A DNA stretch of 64,000 nucleotides, taken from contig NZ_CP156660.1 of assembly GCF_039851975.1 (NCBI RefSeq), positions 1,741,035 through 1,805,034 on the forward strand. The letters run 5' to 3'. Both the position numbers and the translations under genes were made by a program. Below are positions 9,219 through 17,711 of the stretch, in pieces. The notes under the pieces are model-generated. The model had not been told where the DNA came from. It saw only the letters and a program-made list of their open reading frames with translations, and made no database searches. The stretch comes from Desulfoscipio sp. XC116 (GTDB taxonomy: Bacteria; Bacillota; Desulfotomaculia; Desulfotomaculales; Desulfallaceae). Numbering within the stretch: position 1 is the stretch's first letter; each line of letters starts with the position of its first letter.

Positions 9219-9531
9219 GGTAATTCCTCCAAAGATTCATTCTGTTATTAATTTTTCATCACTCAGGCAGTCTTTCCAAAACGTTGGTACTTAAAATAAG
9301 CATTGGTGGTGGGATAAGGATGACTGGAACTGTTGGTGATAAATATGGCTGGATAATTAATGTGTTATCCGGAACATATTTGTATACAATATTTCGCCGG
9401 ATAGACAACAAATCCTCCCCTGTTGCGGGAGGATTTTGAAAATCGTTTCATAATTTGAATAAAATAATCGATTAAGATATTTATACATGATATGACATTT
9501 GTTATTGGATTTAAAAGTTAACTTTACACCT

Positions 9532-9963
9532 TTATAACTCGTACACCCGGCTGTCTGCCAGTATGCTGATGTTGTTTTTCTGTAATACTGTGATAGCTTC
9601 ATCCAGTTGCTCTACTCTAAATACAACCAGGGCTGCGTTGGTTGCCTTTTGTAAAAAGGCGTACAGGTATTCAATATTGATGTTGACCTGTTGCAGTATA
9701 TCCAGTACGTTTGCCAGGCCGCCGGGCTCGTCTTTTACTTCCACCGCAATGACTTCAGTAGTGCTGACGGTGAAGCCGGATTCTTTAAGTACCTGGTAAG
9801 CTGCGTCGGGATTGTTAACTATCAGCCGCAGTATACCGAAATCTGTGGTGTCGGCGATGGATAGTGCCCTGATATTAATGCTGTTGTTGCCCAGTACTCT
9901 GGTCACTTGGGCCAGGCGTCCGGATTTGTTTTCCAAAAAGACGGATATCTGTTTTACCTTCAT
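9532..9963 (-). CDS. Tandem ACT-domain protein (paaK-associated)
   Basis: A 143-residue protein made of two ACT domains: about 1-68 ([22 protein letters not shown]) and 70-140 ([20 protein letters not shown]). ACT domains bind amino acids or related ligands and act as allosteric sensors. Proteins of this form are commonly encoded beside phenylacetate-CoA ligase genes, and here a remnant of such a ligase lies 27 bp upstream on the same strand. Its former partner is therefore largely gone, though the ACT gene itself is intact. Start at 9963, behind a GGGGG-rich site. Confidence 0.85.
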   Translation of the reverse strand: MKVKQISVFLENKSGRLAQVTRVLGNNSINIRALSIADTTDFGILRLIVNNPDAAYQVLKESGFTVSTTEVIAVEVKDEPGGLANVLDILQQVNINIEYLYAFLQKATNAALVVFRVEQLDEAITVLQKNNISILADSRVYEL

Positions 9964-9990
9964 CGGATCTGCCCCCTTTTTTGGTATTTT

Positions 9991-10161
9991 TTAATTTATC
10001 TTTACACCTTTAGCGTTAGGGTAAGAGAAACGATTATGATTCACAATGTCATAATAAGGAACGCTATCGTATACCCGCTGCACGGTTTTTTGCAGACGTT
10101 TTAGCTGCAGCTTCGCAAATTCTTCGCGCGGTATAGTTTCATATTTTTGTTGCCGGTACAC
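9991..10161 (-). pseudogene. paaK: Truncated phenylacetate-CoA ligase (paaK remnant)
   Basis: A 56-codon frame starts at a GTG (10161) behind GAAAGGAG. It reads like the N-terminus of PaaK-type ligases: YETIPREEFAKLQLKRLQ, then a TVQRVYDSVPYY stretch. It diverges after about 45 residues and stops at 9991. Full-length PaaK has about 430 residues, so more than 85 percent is missing, including the AMP-binding motifs. The position directly ahead of an ACT-domain gene matches the usual paaK-ACT pair, which supports the identification. It may still be translated because its binding site and stop are intact. Confidence 0.7.
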
Positions 10162-10705
10162 TCTTTTTCTCCTTTCGCCACCTGATTATAAAAAGGATAG
10201 CACAACTTGATGTTAAAAAAAAGGATTTTCCTAAACTTACAAAATATCCACTGGAATAGTTTTGCAACCCACAGGTAAACCTCTGAATTGACAAGTTATT
10301 AACAGACTTATGCACAGTATCCACAGGGAAAACTTTAAATGCGCTTTTGTACTTAAACTATAAATCAGCAAAATATGTAAATTTATATAAATTGATAATC
10401 TGTAATAGCAAGGGTTTAGAGATTTATCAGACACAAAAGCTTTCATTTTAAACACAGATCTATCGATAGGCTGTGAATTTTTTTGTGGATAATCGGCGTT
10501 TTTGTGCTGTAAGCGCGGTTTCTGTAAGAAAGATTGACATACTTGGATTTAGATAAGTAATTGGGCACAAACTTTAGCTTTTTTAGCTTATTTGCCTAAT
10601 TATGAAAACAGCAGAATTGAAAACACCTATACAGTAGAACAGGCAGCCCAACCTGTTTTTTTAGCAAATACATATTGAGTTTCCAATAATACTATCTACA
10701 AAAAA
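10162..10705. other. Gene-free region with DnaA-box-like sites
   Basis: No convincing gene in 544 bp of AT-rich DNA. TTATTAACA, TTATGCACA (10308-10316) and GTATCCACA (10317-10325) follow one another within 30 bp. A perfect DnaA box in reverse orientation, TGTGGATAA, is at 10494-10502. A short frame on the minus strand (10237-10455) has no coding character. Confidence 0.5.
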
Positions 10706-11728
10706 TTAATACTTATCCTGGCCCAGCGGTAAATTAGGCACCGCATTTAATGTCAGGGGAGCGAAATCGCCTTGCTTATATTTATGATAAGCGGCACAGC
10801 CGATCATGGCTGCGTTGTCGGTACATAATACCGGCGGTGGGTAAACTACCCGCCTACCCTCCCGGGAGGCCCGGCAAGTCATTTCCTGCCTCAGTAGCTT
10901 GTTGGCTGCCACTCCGCCCGCCAGCATAATGGTATTCGTCTTATGCTGCTTGGCCGCCAGCAGTGTTTTATCAACCAGTACGTCCACTGCAGCCCGTCTG
11001 AAACTGGCTGCCACGTCGGCTTTGTTAACCGGCAGTCCTTTTTGATTGGATCGGTGCAGGTAATTTATCACTGCTGTTTTAAGACCGCTGAAACTAAAAT
11101 CCAGACTATTTTCAGCAAGGTAGGCCCGGGGAAGGTTTATGGCGGTGTCGTCGCCTGAGGCAGCGAGTTCGTCAATCAGCGGCCCGCCCGGGTAACCCAG
11201 ACCCAGCACTCGGGCTACTTTATCAAAGGCTTCCCCCGCGGCATCGTCCCGGGTGGCACCTAAAAGTTCATATTGGCCGAAATCGGTAATCAATACCAAA
11301 TCGGTATGCCCTCCCGACACAACCAAGCAAATAACCGGGAAAGCAGGTTCAGGATCCACCAGGAAATTAGCGCTTACGTGACCTTCCAGATGGTTAACGC
11401 CAATTAATGGAATGTCCAAGCCAAAGGCAATGGCTTTAGCGGCGGCGACGCCGACCAGCAGTGCCCCCACCAGACCGGGACCGTAGGTGACGGCGATAGC
11501 GTCCAAGCTGCCAAAATCAATACCCGCCTCGTCCAGGGCCTCACGTATAACGTGGTTAATCAGCTCCAGGTGTTTGCGGGAGGCCACCTCGGGCACAACA
11601 CCGCCGAATTTGCGATGTACGTCCACCTGGGAGGATATGATATTGGACCTGATGGTGGCGCCGTCTGCTAAAACAGCTGCGGAGGTTTCGTCGCAGGATG
11701 TTTCCACGCTTAATATAGTAATACTCAT
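10706..11728 (-). CDS. tsaD: tRNA N6-adenosine threonylcarbamoyltransferase TsaD
   Basis: A 340-residue member of the Kae1/TsaD family. It transfers the threonylcarbamoyl group to A37 of tRNAs that read ANN codons, working with TsaB, TsaC and TsaE, none of which is in this window. The ASKHA-type start SVETSCDETSAAVL, the metal-binding HLEGH (about 113-117), CLVVSGGHTDL and the C-terminal AGGVAANKLLR are all present, and the length is typical. The start at 11728 has AAAGGAG nearby. It is a single gene. Confidence 0.95.
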   Translation of the reverse strand: MSITILSVETSCDETSAAVLADGATIRSNIISSQVDVHRKFGGVVPEVASRKHLELINHVIREALDEAGIDFGSLDAIAVTYGPGLVGALLVGVAAAKAIAFGLDIPLIGVNHLEGHVSANFLVDPEPAFPVICLVVSGGHTDLVLITDFGQYELLGATRDDAAGEAFDKVARVLGLGYPGGPLIDELAASGDDTAINLPRAYLAENSLDFSFSGLKTAVINYLHRSNQKGLPVNKADVAASFRRAAVDVLVDKTLLAAKQHKTNTIMLAGGVAANKLLRQEMTCRASREGRRVVYPPPVLCTDNAAMIGCAAYHKYKQGDFAPLTLNAVPNLPLGQDKY

Positions 11729-11915
11729 CTGCTTGTATTTCTCCTTTGATGCCGCCTTATGTGCGCGGTTTTATTGTTAGTAGTTTATTTATTGAAAATG
11801 TTGTTATAGAACCATTTATGTAACGCCGGGTTAACGATGCGAACATGTCGTGCAGAAATATAACCATAAATGTATAGCTTGCATAATATAGATAAAAGTG
11901 ATTAAGGGTGGGCAT

Positions 11916-12653
11916 ATGAAATTACGCGTGCTTTCCTATAATATAAGAAACTGCCGTGGCCTAAATGATAAGGTCTCTCTAAAATCTGTCGCCTCTGTCA
12001 TTTCGGATATACGCCCCGATATAGTAGGGCTGCAGGAAGTTGATTGTTTTAACCCCCGCAGTGGTTTGGTCGATCAGTCGGCCAGACTGGCTAAAATACT
12101 GGGCATGTACCATGTCTATGGCCCCAATGTCACCTGGGGCTGTGTGGCTCGGTTTGGTAATGCCGTATTGTCCCGTTATCCCATTATATATCACAATAAT
12201 TATCCGCTGCCCAGCCGGGGTGAACAAAGGGGCTTACTCCGGGTGGGAATCAATCTCTTCGGACAACCCGTGGTTTTCTTTACTACCCACCTGGGGCTGA
12301 ATCATCAAGAACGTCTGCAGCAAGTAGATAAAATTCTGCAGATTATTAACGAGGTGACCGTGCCGCTGTTACTGGTCGGCGATTTTAATGCCAAGCCCGG
12401 TGATGAGGAATTGGGTCGTTTACGAACTGTACTGCAGGCAGGTGATTTGTCCGGTGCCGGGTTGACATTTCCGGCTGATTATCCCAAATATAAAATTGAT
12501 TATATTCTTTTTTCAGATCATTGGCTATTAAACGAAACCACGGTATATGCCAATCGGGCATCGGATCATTTGCCGTTGGTCGCCAATGTAAAGCTTGCCA
12601 TGTGGCTTAATGATAAAATTATTCAGGCAGTGGCTTGCCCATTTCATCCATGA
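11916..12653 (+). CDS. Endonuclease/exonuclease/phosphatase family protein
   Basis: A 245-residue protein of the EEP (DNase I-like) fold. Conserved metal and catalytic motifs are LSYNIRN at the N-terminus, IVGLQEVD (about 45), TTHLGL (about 125), VGDFNAKPGD (about 160) and the final ASDHLPLVA. These proteins hydrolyse phosphodiesters of nucleic acids, phosphoinositides or other phosphoesters, and the substrate is not predictable. No signal peptide is seen. The ATG at 11916 is preferred because AAGGGTGGG precedes it. Its last 35 bp overlap the 3' end of the convergent sirtuin gene. Confidence 0.88.
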   Translation: MKLRVLSYNIRNCRGLNDKVSLKSVASVISDIRPDIVGLQEVDCFNPRSGLVDQSARLAKILGMYHVYGPNVTWGCVARFGNAVLSRYPIIYHNNYPLPSRGEQRGLLRVGINLFGQPVVFFTTHLGLNHQERLQQVDKILQIINEVTVPLLLVGDFNAKPGDEELGRLRTVLQAGDLSGAGLTFPADYPKYKIDYILFSDHWLLNETTVYANRASDHLPLVANVKLAMWLNDKIIQAVACPFHP

Positions 12654-13374
12654 TATCTTTGAAAACTTGGCCGGCATTATCATGGATGACTATCGCTGCC
12701 TCTTCGTCATAAGGGGTGGGGGTACGATTAATAATGATTATTTGCCTGGCCACTTCCGGCAGACCGGCCACGGGATATACGGTTAGGCTGCTGCCTGCCA
12801 CCAGCATAAGCTGACAGCCCGAAATTACCTGAGTGGCCTGGTAGAAATCCTCATTCATCCGATCTTCAAACAATACAACATCCGGTCGTAAAACACCCTG
12901 ACATTTAGTACAGCGGGGTGGATTGGCACCGGTTTTAAAACTATCCACCAGATAGTCAAAGCTATAGGACTCCTTGCATTCCATACAGTGGCAAGTGCGC
13001 AAGTGACCGTGTACTTCCCATACCCGGGTGGATCCGGCCCGCACGTGCAGGCTGTCGATATTTTGAGTAATTGTCCCTACTAAATGTCCCATTTTTTCCA
13101 GTTCGGCCAGCGCGTAGTGGGCGGCATTAGGCCGGGCATGGTTATAAGCGGTCCAGCGGTCCAGGTTGACGCTGTAAAAACGGGCGGGGTCTTTGCGCAA
13201 CGCGGAGAGGCTGGCGGTTTTGGCCGGGTCGTGCTTTTCCCAAAGACCGGTGCCCGGGCTGCGGTAATCGGGAATGCCGCTTTCCGTACTAATTCCCGCT
13301 CCGGTAAGAGCCAGCGTTTTTTGGGATTCTCCGATTAAGCGCACTATATCTTTTATTTTTGATTTATATGACAA
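12619..13374 (-). CDS. cobB: NAD-dependent protein deacylase (sirtuin)
   Basis: About 251 residues of a class III sirtuin, which removes acyl groups from lysine using NAD and releases O-acyl-ADP-ribose. Signatures are the NAD-binding ALTGAGISTESGIPDYRS, TQNIDSLH, the catalytic His in VHGHLRT, and a zinc site of two Cys pairs (CHCMEC and CTKC). VLFED and GSSLTVYP follow as in bacterial CobB. The frame opens at 13389, but its GGAGGT lies inside the first codons, so the TTG at 13374, seven bases after it, is the likely start. It converges on and overlaps the EEP gene. Confidence 0.92.
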   Translation of the reverse strand: MSYKSKIKDIVRLIGESQKTLALTGAGISTESGIPDYRSPGTGLWEKHDPAKTASLSALRKDPARFYSVNLDRWTAYNHARPNAAHYALAELEKMGHLVGTITQNIDSLHVRAGSTRVWEVHGHLRTCHCMECKESYSFDYLVDSFKTGANPPRCTKCQGVLRPDVVLFEDRMNEDFYQATQVISGCQLMLVAGSSLTVYPVAGLPEVARQIIIINRTPTPYDEEAAIVIHDNAGQVFKDIMDEMGKPLPE

Positions 13375-13428
13375 AAGTAATACCTCCATTTTATTGGAAT
13401 ACCATAATTATCATGAAAACATTTTTTA

Positions 13429-13458
13429 TTGTCAATGTTAAACCAGGCAGGATATAGT
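13429..13458 (+). promoter_or_regulatory. Probable sigma-A promoter
   Basis: TTGTCA (13429-13434) and TATAGT (13453-13458) are separated by 18 bp, about 50 bp ahead of the gene at 13510. Confidence 0.45.
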
Positions 13459-13509
13459 ATGGTTTTTATTGAAAAATGCAATTAATATTTACAAAAGGAG
13501 GAAGGATTT

Positions 13510-13944
13510 ATGACTAGTTTTTTTAATAGCCTGCTAAATCGGGTTGGACTGGCTCAAAAGCTTGGAGAACAAACTAAAGAAACAACTGCTACTGCTGTGA
13601 AGGACGCAGATGCTTTTTTAAAGATTGTTGACGTTATTGATGATATGGTTACTCAAGGTGAAACCAGATTAAAAAAAATGGAAGATGATTATGCTGTAAT
13701 CTATATGCTTGGTGACAGAAAGATATTGCATATTACCAAAAACGCTGATCCGCCCCGCACATTTTTTTTATATTCCGGAGCCAACCGGGCAGCTCGGGGC
13801 ATGGATGTGCCCGGTTTGCGGGTGATTTCTAAAAATGAAGCCAAACAAAAAAAATACGGGTCGGTTAAGGCTGTATATACCGGAACCAACGCTGATGTGG
13901 TTAAAGATATGCTTAAAAAGATGGAAAGCGATAAGACGGCCTAA
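13510..13944 (+). CDS. Hypothetical protein, 144 residues
   Basis: No family recognised. The N-terminal 70 residues are helical and polar (KETTATAVKDADAFLKIVDVIDD), and the C-terminal part is mixed, ending in a VVKDMLKKMES helix. There is no signal peptide, membrane segment or Cys cluster. AAAGGAGGAAGG lies just ahead of the ATG, so translation should be strong. It has its own promoter and a terminator-like hairpin after it, so it is probably a single-gene unit. Confidence 0.7.
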   Translation: MTSFFNSLLNRVGLAQKLGEQTKETTATAVKDADAFLKIVDVIDDMVTQGETRLKKMEDDYAVIYMLGDRKILHITKNADPPRTFFLYSGANRAARGMDVPGLRVISKNEAKQKKYGSVKAVYTGTNADVVKDMLKKMESDKTA

Positions 13945-13956
13945 TATGGTGTACAA

Positions 13957-14008
13957 CCGGTACTGAAAAGGCGGCTGAATAAGTGCCTTCTAAGTACCGG
14001 TGTTTTAA
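13957..14008 (+). terminator. Terminator hairpin
   Basis: ACCGGTACT and AGTACCGGT form the arms of a stem about 15 bp beyond the stop of the preceding gene, followed by GTTTTAATT. The loop is long, about 27 nt, and may carry its own smaller stem. Confidence 0.6.
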
Positions 14009-14210
14009 TTAGTTAGGATGTAAAATATGATAAACACATTGACGGGATCCTGATAAATAAAGCGACGCTGTAAGGGCTGCATCGGTGATTCTGTATGTTG
14101 TGTTAAGGTACAAAAAATGCCGGGTGTGAGGTGTGGTTTTTATTGGCACAGTATTTGCTTATAATATTCAGAAGATTTAATAAATTATATGGACGAGGAG
14201 GGTCATAATC

Positions 14211-16163
14211 ATGAAAACACCGCTCTGGTCACCATCTGATGAACGCAGGCAAAAAGCCAACATGACGGTATTTATAGAATATGTCAATAAAAAATACAAT
14301 CAGGATTTTACGGACTATGCTTCTTTGTATGACTGGTCGATTGAATGTTCAGCTGATTTTTGGTCGGCCATGTGGGAATTCGGTGAGGTTAAATACTCTC
14401 GCTTATACGATGATTTGGTAGTCAACCAGCAAGACATGCTGGTCTCGCGCTGGTTTCCCGGTGCGCAGCTTAACTTTGCGGAAAATCTATTGCGTTACAG
14501 GGACGCCCGGGTGGCGCTGATCTTTAAAGGTGAAGGGCAGGAACCGGTACGTATTAGTTATGCTCAGCTGTATGATCAAGTGGCCCGCCTGGCCAGCTCG
14601 CTTAAGGAAATGGGTATTGTTTCAGGTGACCGGGTAGTCGGCTTTATGCCCAATATGGCCCAGTCCGTTATTGCCATGCTGGCGGCTGCCAGTATGGGGG
14701 CGATCTGGTCCTCGTGTTCGCCTGACTTTGGTATCAAAGGCGTGCTGGACCGGTTTGGGCAGATTGAGCCCAAGGTATTGTTTACGGCCAATGGTTATTT
14801 TTACAATGGTAAGAGCCATGATTCATTGGGTCGAGTGGCCAGTATTTTAAAAGAAATACCGTCGGTGGAAAAAGTGGTGGTGGTTCCTTACACCGAGGCG
14901 CAGCCCGATTTATCAAATTTGCCTGATGCGGTGCTGTTTGATGAGTTCCTTTCCCCCGCTGTCGGGCTTTCTATAGAATTTACCCAGCTGCCTTTTGAGC
15001 ACCCGCTATATATTATGTATTCCTCCGGTACCACGGGAGTACCCAAGTGTATTGTGCACGGTGCGGGGGGTACATTGCTGCAGCACCTGAAGGAGCTTAA
15101 GCTACATACCGGTCTTAAGCGTGAAGACACTATATTCTATTTCACCACCTGCGGCTGGATGATGTGGAATTGGCTGGTCAGTTCGCTGGCGTTGGGGGCT
15201 ACCGTGCTGCTTTATGACGGCTCACCGTTTTATCCCGGCCCCGGCGCCATGTGGCAGCTGGCTCAGGATGAAAAGATTACGGTCTTCGGTACCAGCGCTA
15301 AATACTTGGCGGCTGTGGAAAAGGAAGGGGTTAAGCCCGGGCAATCCTATGATTTAAGTGCACTCAAGGCGATACTTTCTACCGGTTCACCACTGTCGGT
15401 GGAAAGTTTCGAGTACGTTTACCGGGATATTAAGAAGGATATCTGCCTGTCCTCTATATCAGGCGGTACTGATATTATTTCCTGCTTTGCGCTGGGCAAC
15501 CCTATCGGACCGGTTTACGCGGGGGAACTGCAGTGCCGCGGCCTGGGCATGCGGGTAGAGGCTTTAGACAGCGCGGGCAAGCCGCTGATGAATCAAAAAG
15601 GAGAGCTTGCTTGCACCGCCTCCTTTCCGTCAATGCCCATTTATTTCTGGCAGGATGAAGATAATAAAAAATTTAAAAAAGCTTACTTCAGTGTGTTTCC
15701 CAATGTATGGCATCATGGCGATTATATTGAAATTACTGATACAGGCGGTGTTATTATTTACGGGCGTTCCGACGCTACTTTAAATCCCGGCGGGGTGCGT
15801 ATCGGTACGGCTGAAATTTACCGGCAGGTGGAGTCGCTGGATGAAATTAAGGATAGCCTGGTGGTGGGCCAAAATTGGGACAATGATGTGCGTGTAATTT
15901 TATTTGTCAAGCTGGCGGAAAATGTGGTTCTTACAGATAGCTTGATTAAGAAGATTAGAACAACTATCCGGGAGAACACCACGCCCAGGCATGTGCCGGC
16001 GAGAATTATAGCGGTGGATGATATACCCTATACTATCAGCGGTAAAAAGGTGGAATTAGCGGTGCGCAATATTATTCACAACGAGCCCGTGGAAAACCGG
16101 GACGCGCTGGCCGATCCCACTGTTTTGGATTTATATAAGGATTTGGCGGAATTGCAAGTGTAG
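14211..16163 (+). CDS. Acetoacetyl-CoA synthetase
   Basis: A 650-residue AMP-forming synthetase of the acetoacetate-CoA ligase branch, which is close to acetyl-CoA synthetase but has its own N-terminal MKTPLWSPSDER motif. It activates acetoacetate to acetoacetyl-CoA. Core signatures are YIMYSSGTTGVPKCIVHG (about 264-281), the FTTCGWMMWNW segment, TGSPLS, the HGDYIEI adenylation motif and the C-terminal lysine in YTISGKKVE. AGGAGGGT lies just upstream of the ATG. It is transcribed alone; a role in ketone-body or PHB-type carbon use is inferred. Confidence 0.92.
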   Translation: MKTPLWSPSDERRQKANMTVFIEYVNKKYNQDFTDYASLYDWSIECSADFWSAMWEFGEVKYSRLYDDLVVNQQDMLVSRWFPGAQLNFAENLLRYRDARVALIFKGEGQEPVRISYAQLYDQVARLASSLKEMGIVSGDRVVGFMPNMAQSVIAMLAAASMGAIWSSCSPDFGIKGVLDRFGQIEPKVLFTANGYFYNGKSHDSLGRVASILKEIPSVEKVVVVPYTEAQPDLSNLPDAVLFDEFLSPAVGLSIEFTQLPFEHPLYIMYSSGTTGVPKCIVHGAGGTLLQHLKELKLHTGLKREDTIFYFTTCGWMMWNWLVSSLALGATVLLYDGSPFYPGPGAMWQLAQDEKITVFGTSAKYLAAVEKEGVKPGQSYDLSALKAILSTGSPLSVESFEYVYRDIKKDICLSSISGGTDIISCFALGNPIGPVYAGELQCRGLGMRVEALDSAGKPLMNQKGELACTASFPSMPIYFWQDEDNKKFKKAYFSVFPNVWHHGDYIEITDTGGVIIYGRSDATLNPGGVRIGTAEIYRQVESLDEIKDSLVVGQNWDNDVRVILFVKLAENVVLTDSLIKKIRTTIRENTTPRHVPARIIAVDDIPYTISGKKVELAVRNIIHNEPVENRDALADPTVLDLYKDLAELQV

Positions 16164-16271
16164 TTGCGTATGAAAAAAGTACTTATAGATAAAAGTGCAA
16201 AAACTAAAATTTAAAGCGTTCTGCTTTGATTATTTATATTAGATGAATCTTATAATTTAAGAATAAAAAAG

Positions 16272-16302
16272 TGCACCCCGGTGTCAATCCGCCGGGGTGC
16301 TA
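16272..16302. terminator. Terminator hairpin
   Basis: GCACCCCGG and CCGGGGTGC form a nine-base-pair stem preceded by AAAAAA. It lies between the convergent acetoacetyl-CoA synthetase and the 82-residue gene and reads as a terminator in the minus direction. Confidence 0.7.
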
Positions 16303-16321
16303 ACAATAGCTATGTCCGTAA

Positions 16322-16570
16322 CTATTTGACGTTTTCGTTTTTCAACATGAATTCCAATAGTTCAACAAAACGTTGGTTCAATATTTCCTGCACGGTTTTG
16401 CCGGATTCGGCAGCTTGCTTTTCAATAAACTGTACCTGGTGCATTAAATGTTCGTAGATAATGGTTTCTACCACTACCTCCTGTGGCTGGCCGGTTTTAC
16501 GACTTAATTCATTAATCATGGCCTGGGTCTGATCAGTAAATTCCAGGGCTAATTCCCTATCTTGCTTCAT
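16322..16570 (-). CDS. Hypothetical 82-residue helical protein
   Basis: A short, charged, all-helical protein with no recognised family. The MIN and VVVETIIYEHLMHQVQFIEKQ stretches could dimerise. AGAGAGGTGG precedes the ATG. It lies 50 bp downstream of the zinc-ribbon gene on the same strand, so the two may form an operon. Confidence 0.65.
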   Translation of the reverse strand: MKQDRELALEFTDQTQAMINELSRKTGQPQEVVVETIIYEHLMHQVQFIEKQAAESGKTVQEILNQRFVELLEFMLKNENVK

Positions 16571-16620
16571 TTGTAACCACCTCTCTTTCGGGGGGTTGGC
16601 TTTTATAAAATATCGGCTTA

Positions 16621-17028
16621 TTAATCCACTATTCGTTTGCCGCAGTAACTACAATACTTGCCACCGGCCGGCAGCTCTATGCCGCAATCCGTGCAAATAG
16701 GTGCTTCCGGCTGCAGGCGACCAATCTGTTCCTCCAGCTCCTTCATTTCCTTTTCCAGTTCACGTGTGGCATCAAGTAACCTTGCCAATTCATCCGCTGC
16801 GTTGTCTTGACCCGATTGTTGCTGATAATACAATGCACCAATTCCGGCCAAGTTATTTTCCATTTCTCTTTCCAGCTTCCTTATTTCGTGCTTCGTCTTG
16901 GTTATTTCAATAAGCTCTGAGGACTTTTTGGTAATATCCTTGGCTTTCTCGCCGGCTAGACCGCTAAAATCCTTGGCCCGGTCGCCGAGCTGTTTGGCAC
17001 CCTCAGCCATTTTTTGGATAAAGCCCAT
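16621..17028 (-). CDS. Coiled-coil zinc-ribbon protein
   Basis: A 135-residue protein. Residues about 30-105 form a long coiled coil with heptads (RKLEREMENNLAGIG, then ELEKEMKELEEQIGRL). The C-terminus is a zinc ribbon with two Cys pairs, CTDCGIEL and CSYCGKRI. Proteins of this build usually act as scaffolds or partners, and the function is unknown. GGAGGTG precedes the ATG at 17028. The 82-residue gene follows. Confidence 0.75.
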   Translation of the reverse strand: MGFIQKMAEGAKQLGDRAKDFSGLAGEKAKDITKKSSELIEITKTKHEIRKLEREMENNLAGIGALYYQQQSGQDNAADELARLLDATRELEKEMKELEEQIGRLQPEAPICTDCGIELPAGGKYCSYCGKRIVD

Positions 17029-17220
17029 ACAATCACCTCCGCATTATTTTATATTCTGCCGTGCTAACATACTATCCTTTTCTTTCTTATCAAACGGTTG
17101 GTAATATTTTTATGAATAATGGTTTAATATAGATACCGCCGGTCATGCCGATCGATAAGGCCGGCTTTAGTTGAGCTAACGCTTAAAGTAGTGTTGCGGT
17201 GCAGATGCAGCCTCCTAAGA

Positions 17221-17243
17221 AAAAAGAGCGGCGGTGCCGCTCA
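17221..17243 (-). terminator. Terminator hairpin
   Basis: On the minus strand, GAGCGGC and GCCGCTC form a tight stem followed by TTTTTT, directly after the stop of the 45-residue frame at 17241. Its presence supports that frame being transcribed. Confidence 0.65.
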
Positions 17244-17378
17244 CTTTGTGGGTTTATCCTTGGGATTGCAAATATTTGGGTTAGGTTCTACATAAACCTC
17301 CGCCGGCTTAATCCGGTAGGGTTTATAAAACTCACCGGATTCGGCAGCCCCGGTCTTTTTATTGTCGGCTCCTGCCAC
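17241..17378 (-). CDS. Small hypothetical protein, 45 residues
   Basis: A GTG-started frame that encodes a polar, proline-rich peptide (KPYRIKPAEVYVEPNP). A GGGGGG box lies about ten bases upstream and a good terminator follows immediately. No family is recognised. Evidence is its placement between a binding site and a terminator, with no competing frame on either strand. Confidence 0.45.
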   Translation of the reverse strand: MAGADNKKTGAAESGEFYKPYRIKPAEVYVEPNPNICNPKDKPTK

Positions 17379-17412
17379 TTTGCTATATCCCCCCCTTGTA
17401 AGGCAACATGAT

Positions 17413-17610
17413 TTATTTGCTGCGGGTCAGGTGGAAATGATTATGCTGGATCTTGATGGAATGCACAGCCCCGCAATCCGGACATTGCTTGGATTCTCCA
17501 TCCTTATAACGAATCTCGCCGATATGTTTTTCACAGCAAGTTATTTCAATGCTGATGATTTGACAGTTGTCACGAAAGTTTATTCGGTAATCCATCCTTT
17601 TATTGTTCAT
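17413..17610 (-). CDS. Small Cys-rich zinc-finger-like protein
   Basis: A 65-residue protein with four cysteines arranged as CC and CPDC, which could bind one zinc ion, and a basic C-terminus rich in His (IQHNHFHLTRSK). GAGGTGAT lies just ahead of the ATG. No known family; possibly co-transcribed with the 45-residue frame 35 bp downstream. Confidence 0.6.
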   Translation of the reverse strand: MNNKRMDYRINFRDNCQIISIEITCCEKHIGEIRYKDGESKQCPDCGAVHSIKIQHNHFHLTRSK

Positions 17611-17711
17611 TTTATCATCACCTCAATTTACCTTATTTTACCTCATGTAGAGAAATTTAAACCTTAAACCGATTGTTAAATAATTCCTGTGGCAAAAACA
17701 AATAAAATATC

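Noticed and set aside
9357-9602. 81-codon minus-strand ORF
   Set aside because: Overlaps the end of the ACT gene in another frame and has no binding site or family signs.
10237-10455. 72-codon minus-strand ORF
   Set aside because: No ribosome binding site, low-complexity AT-rich text and overlap with the DnaA-box-like region.
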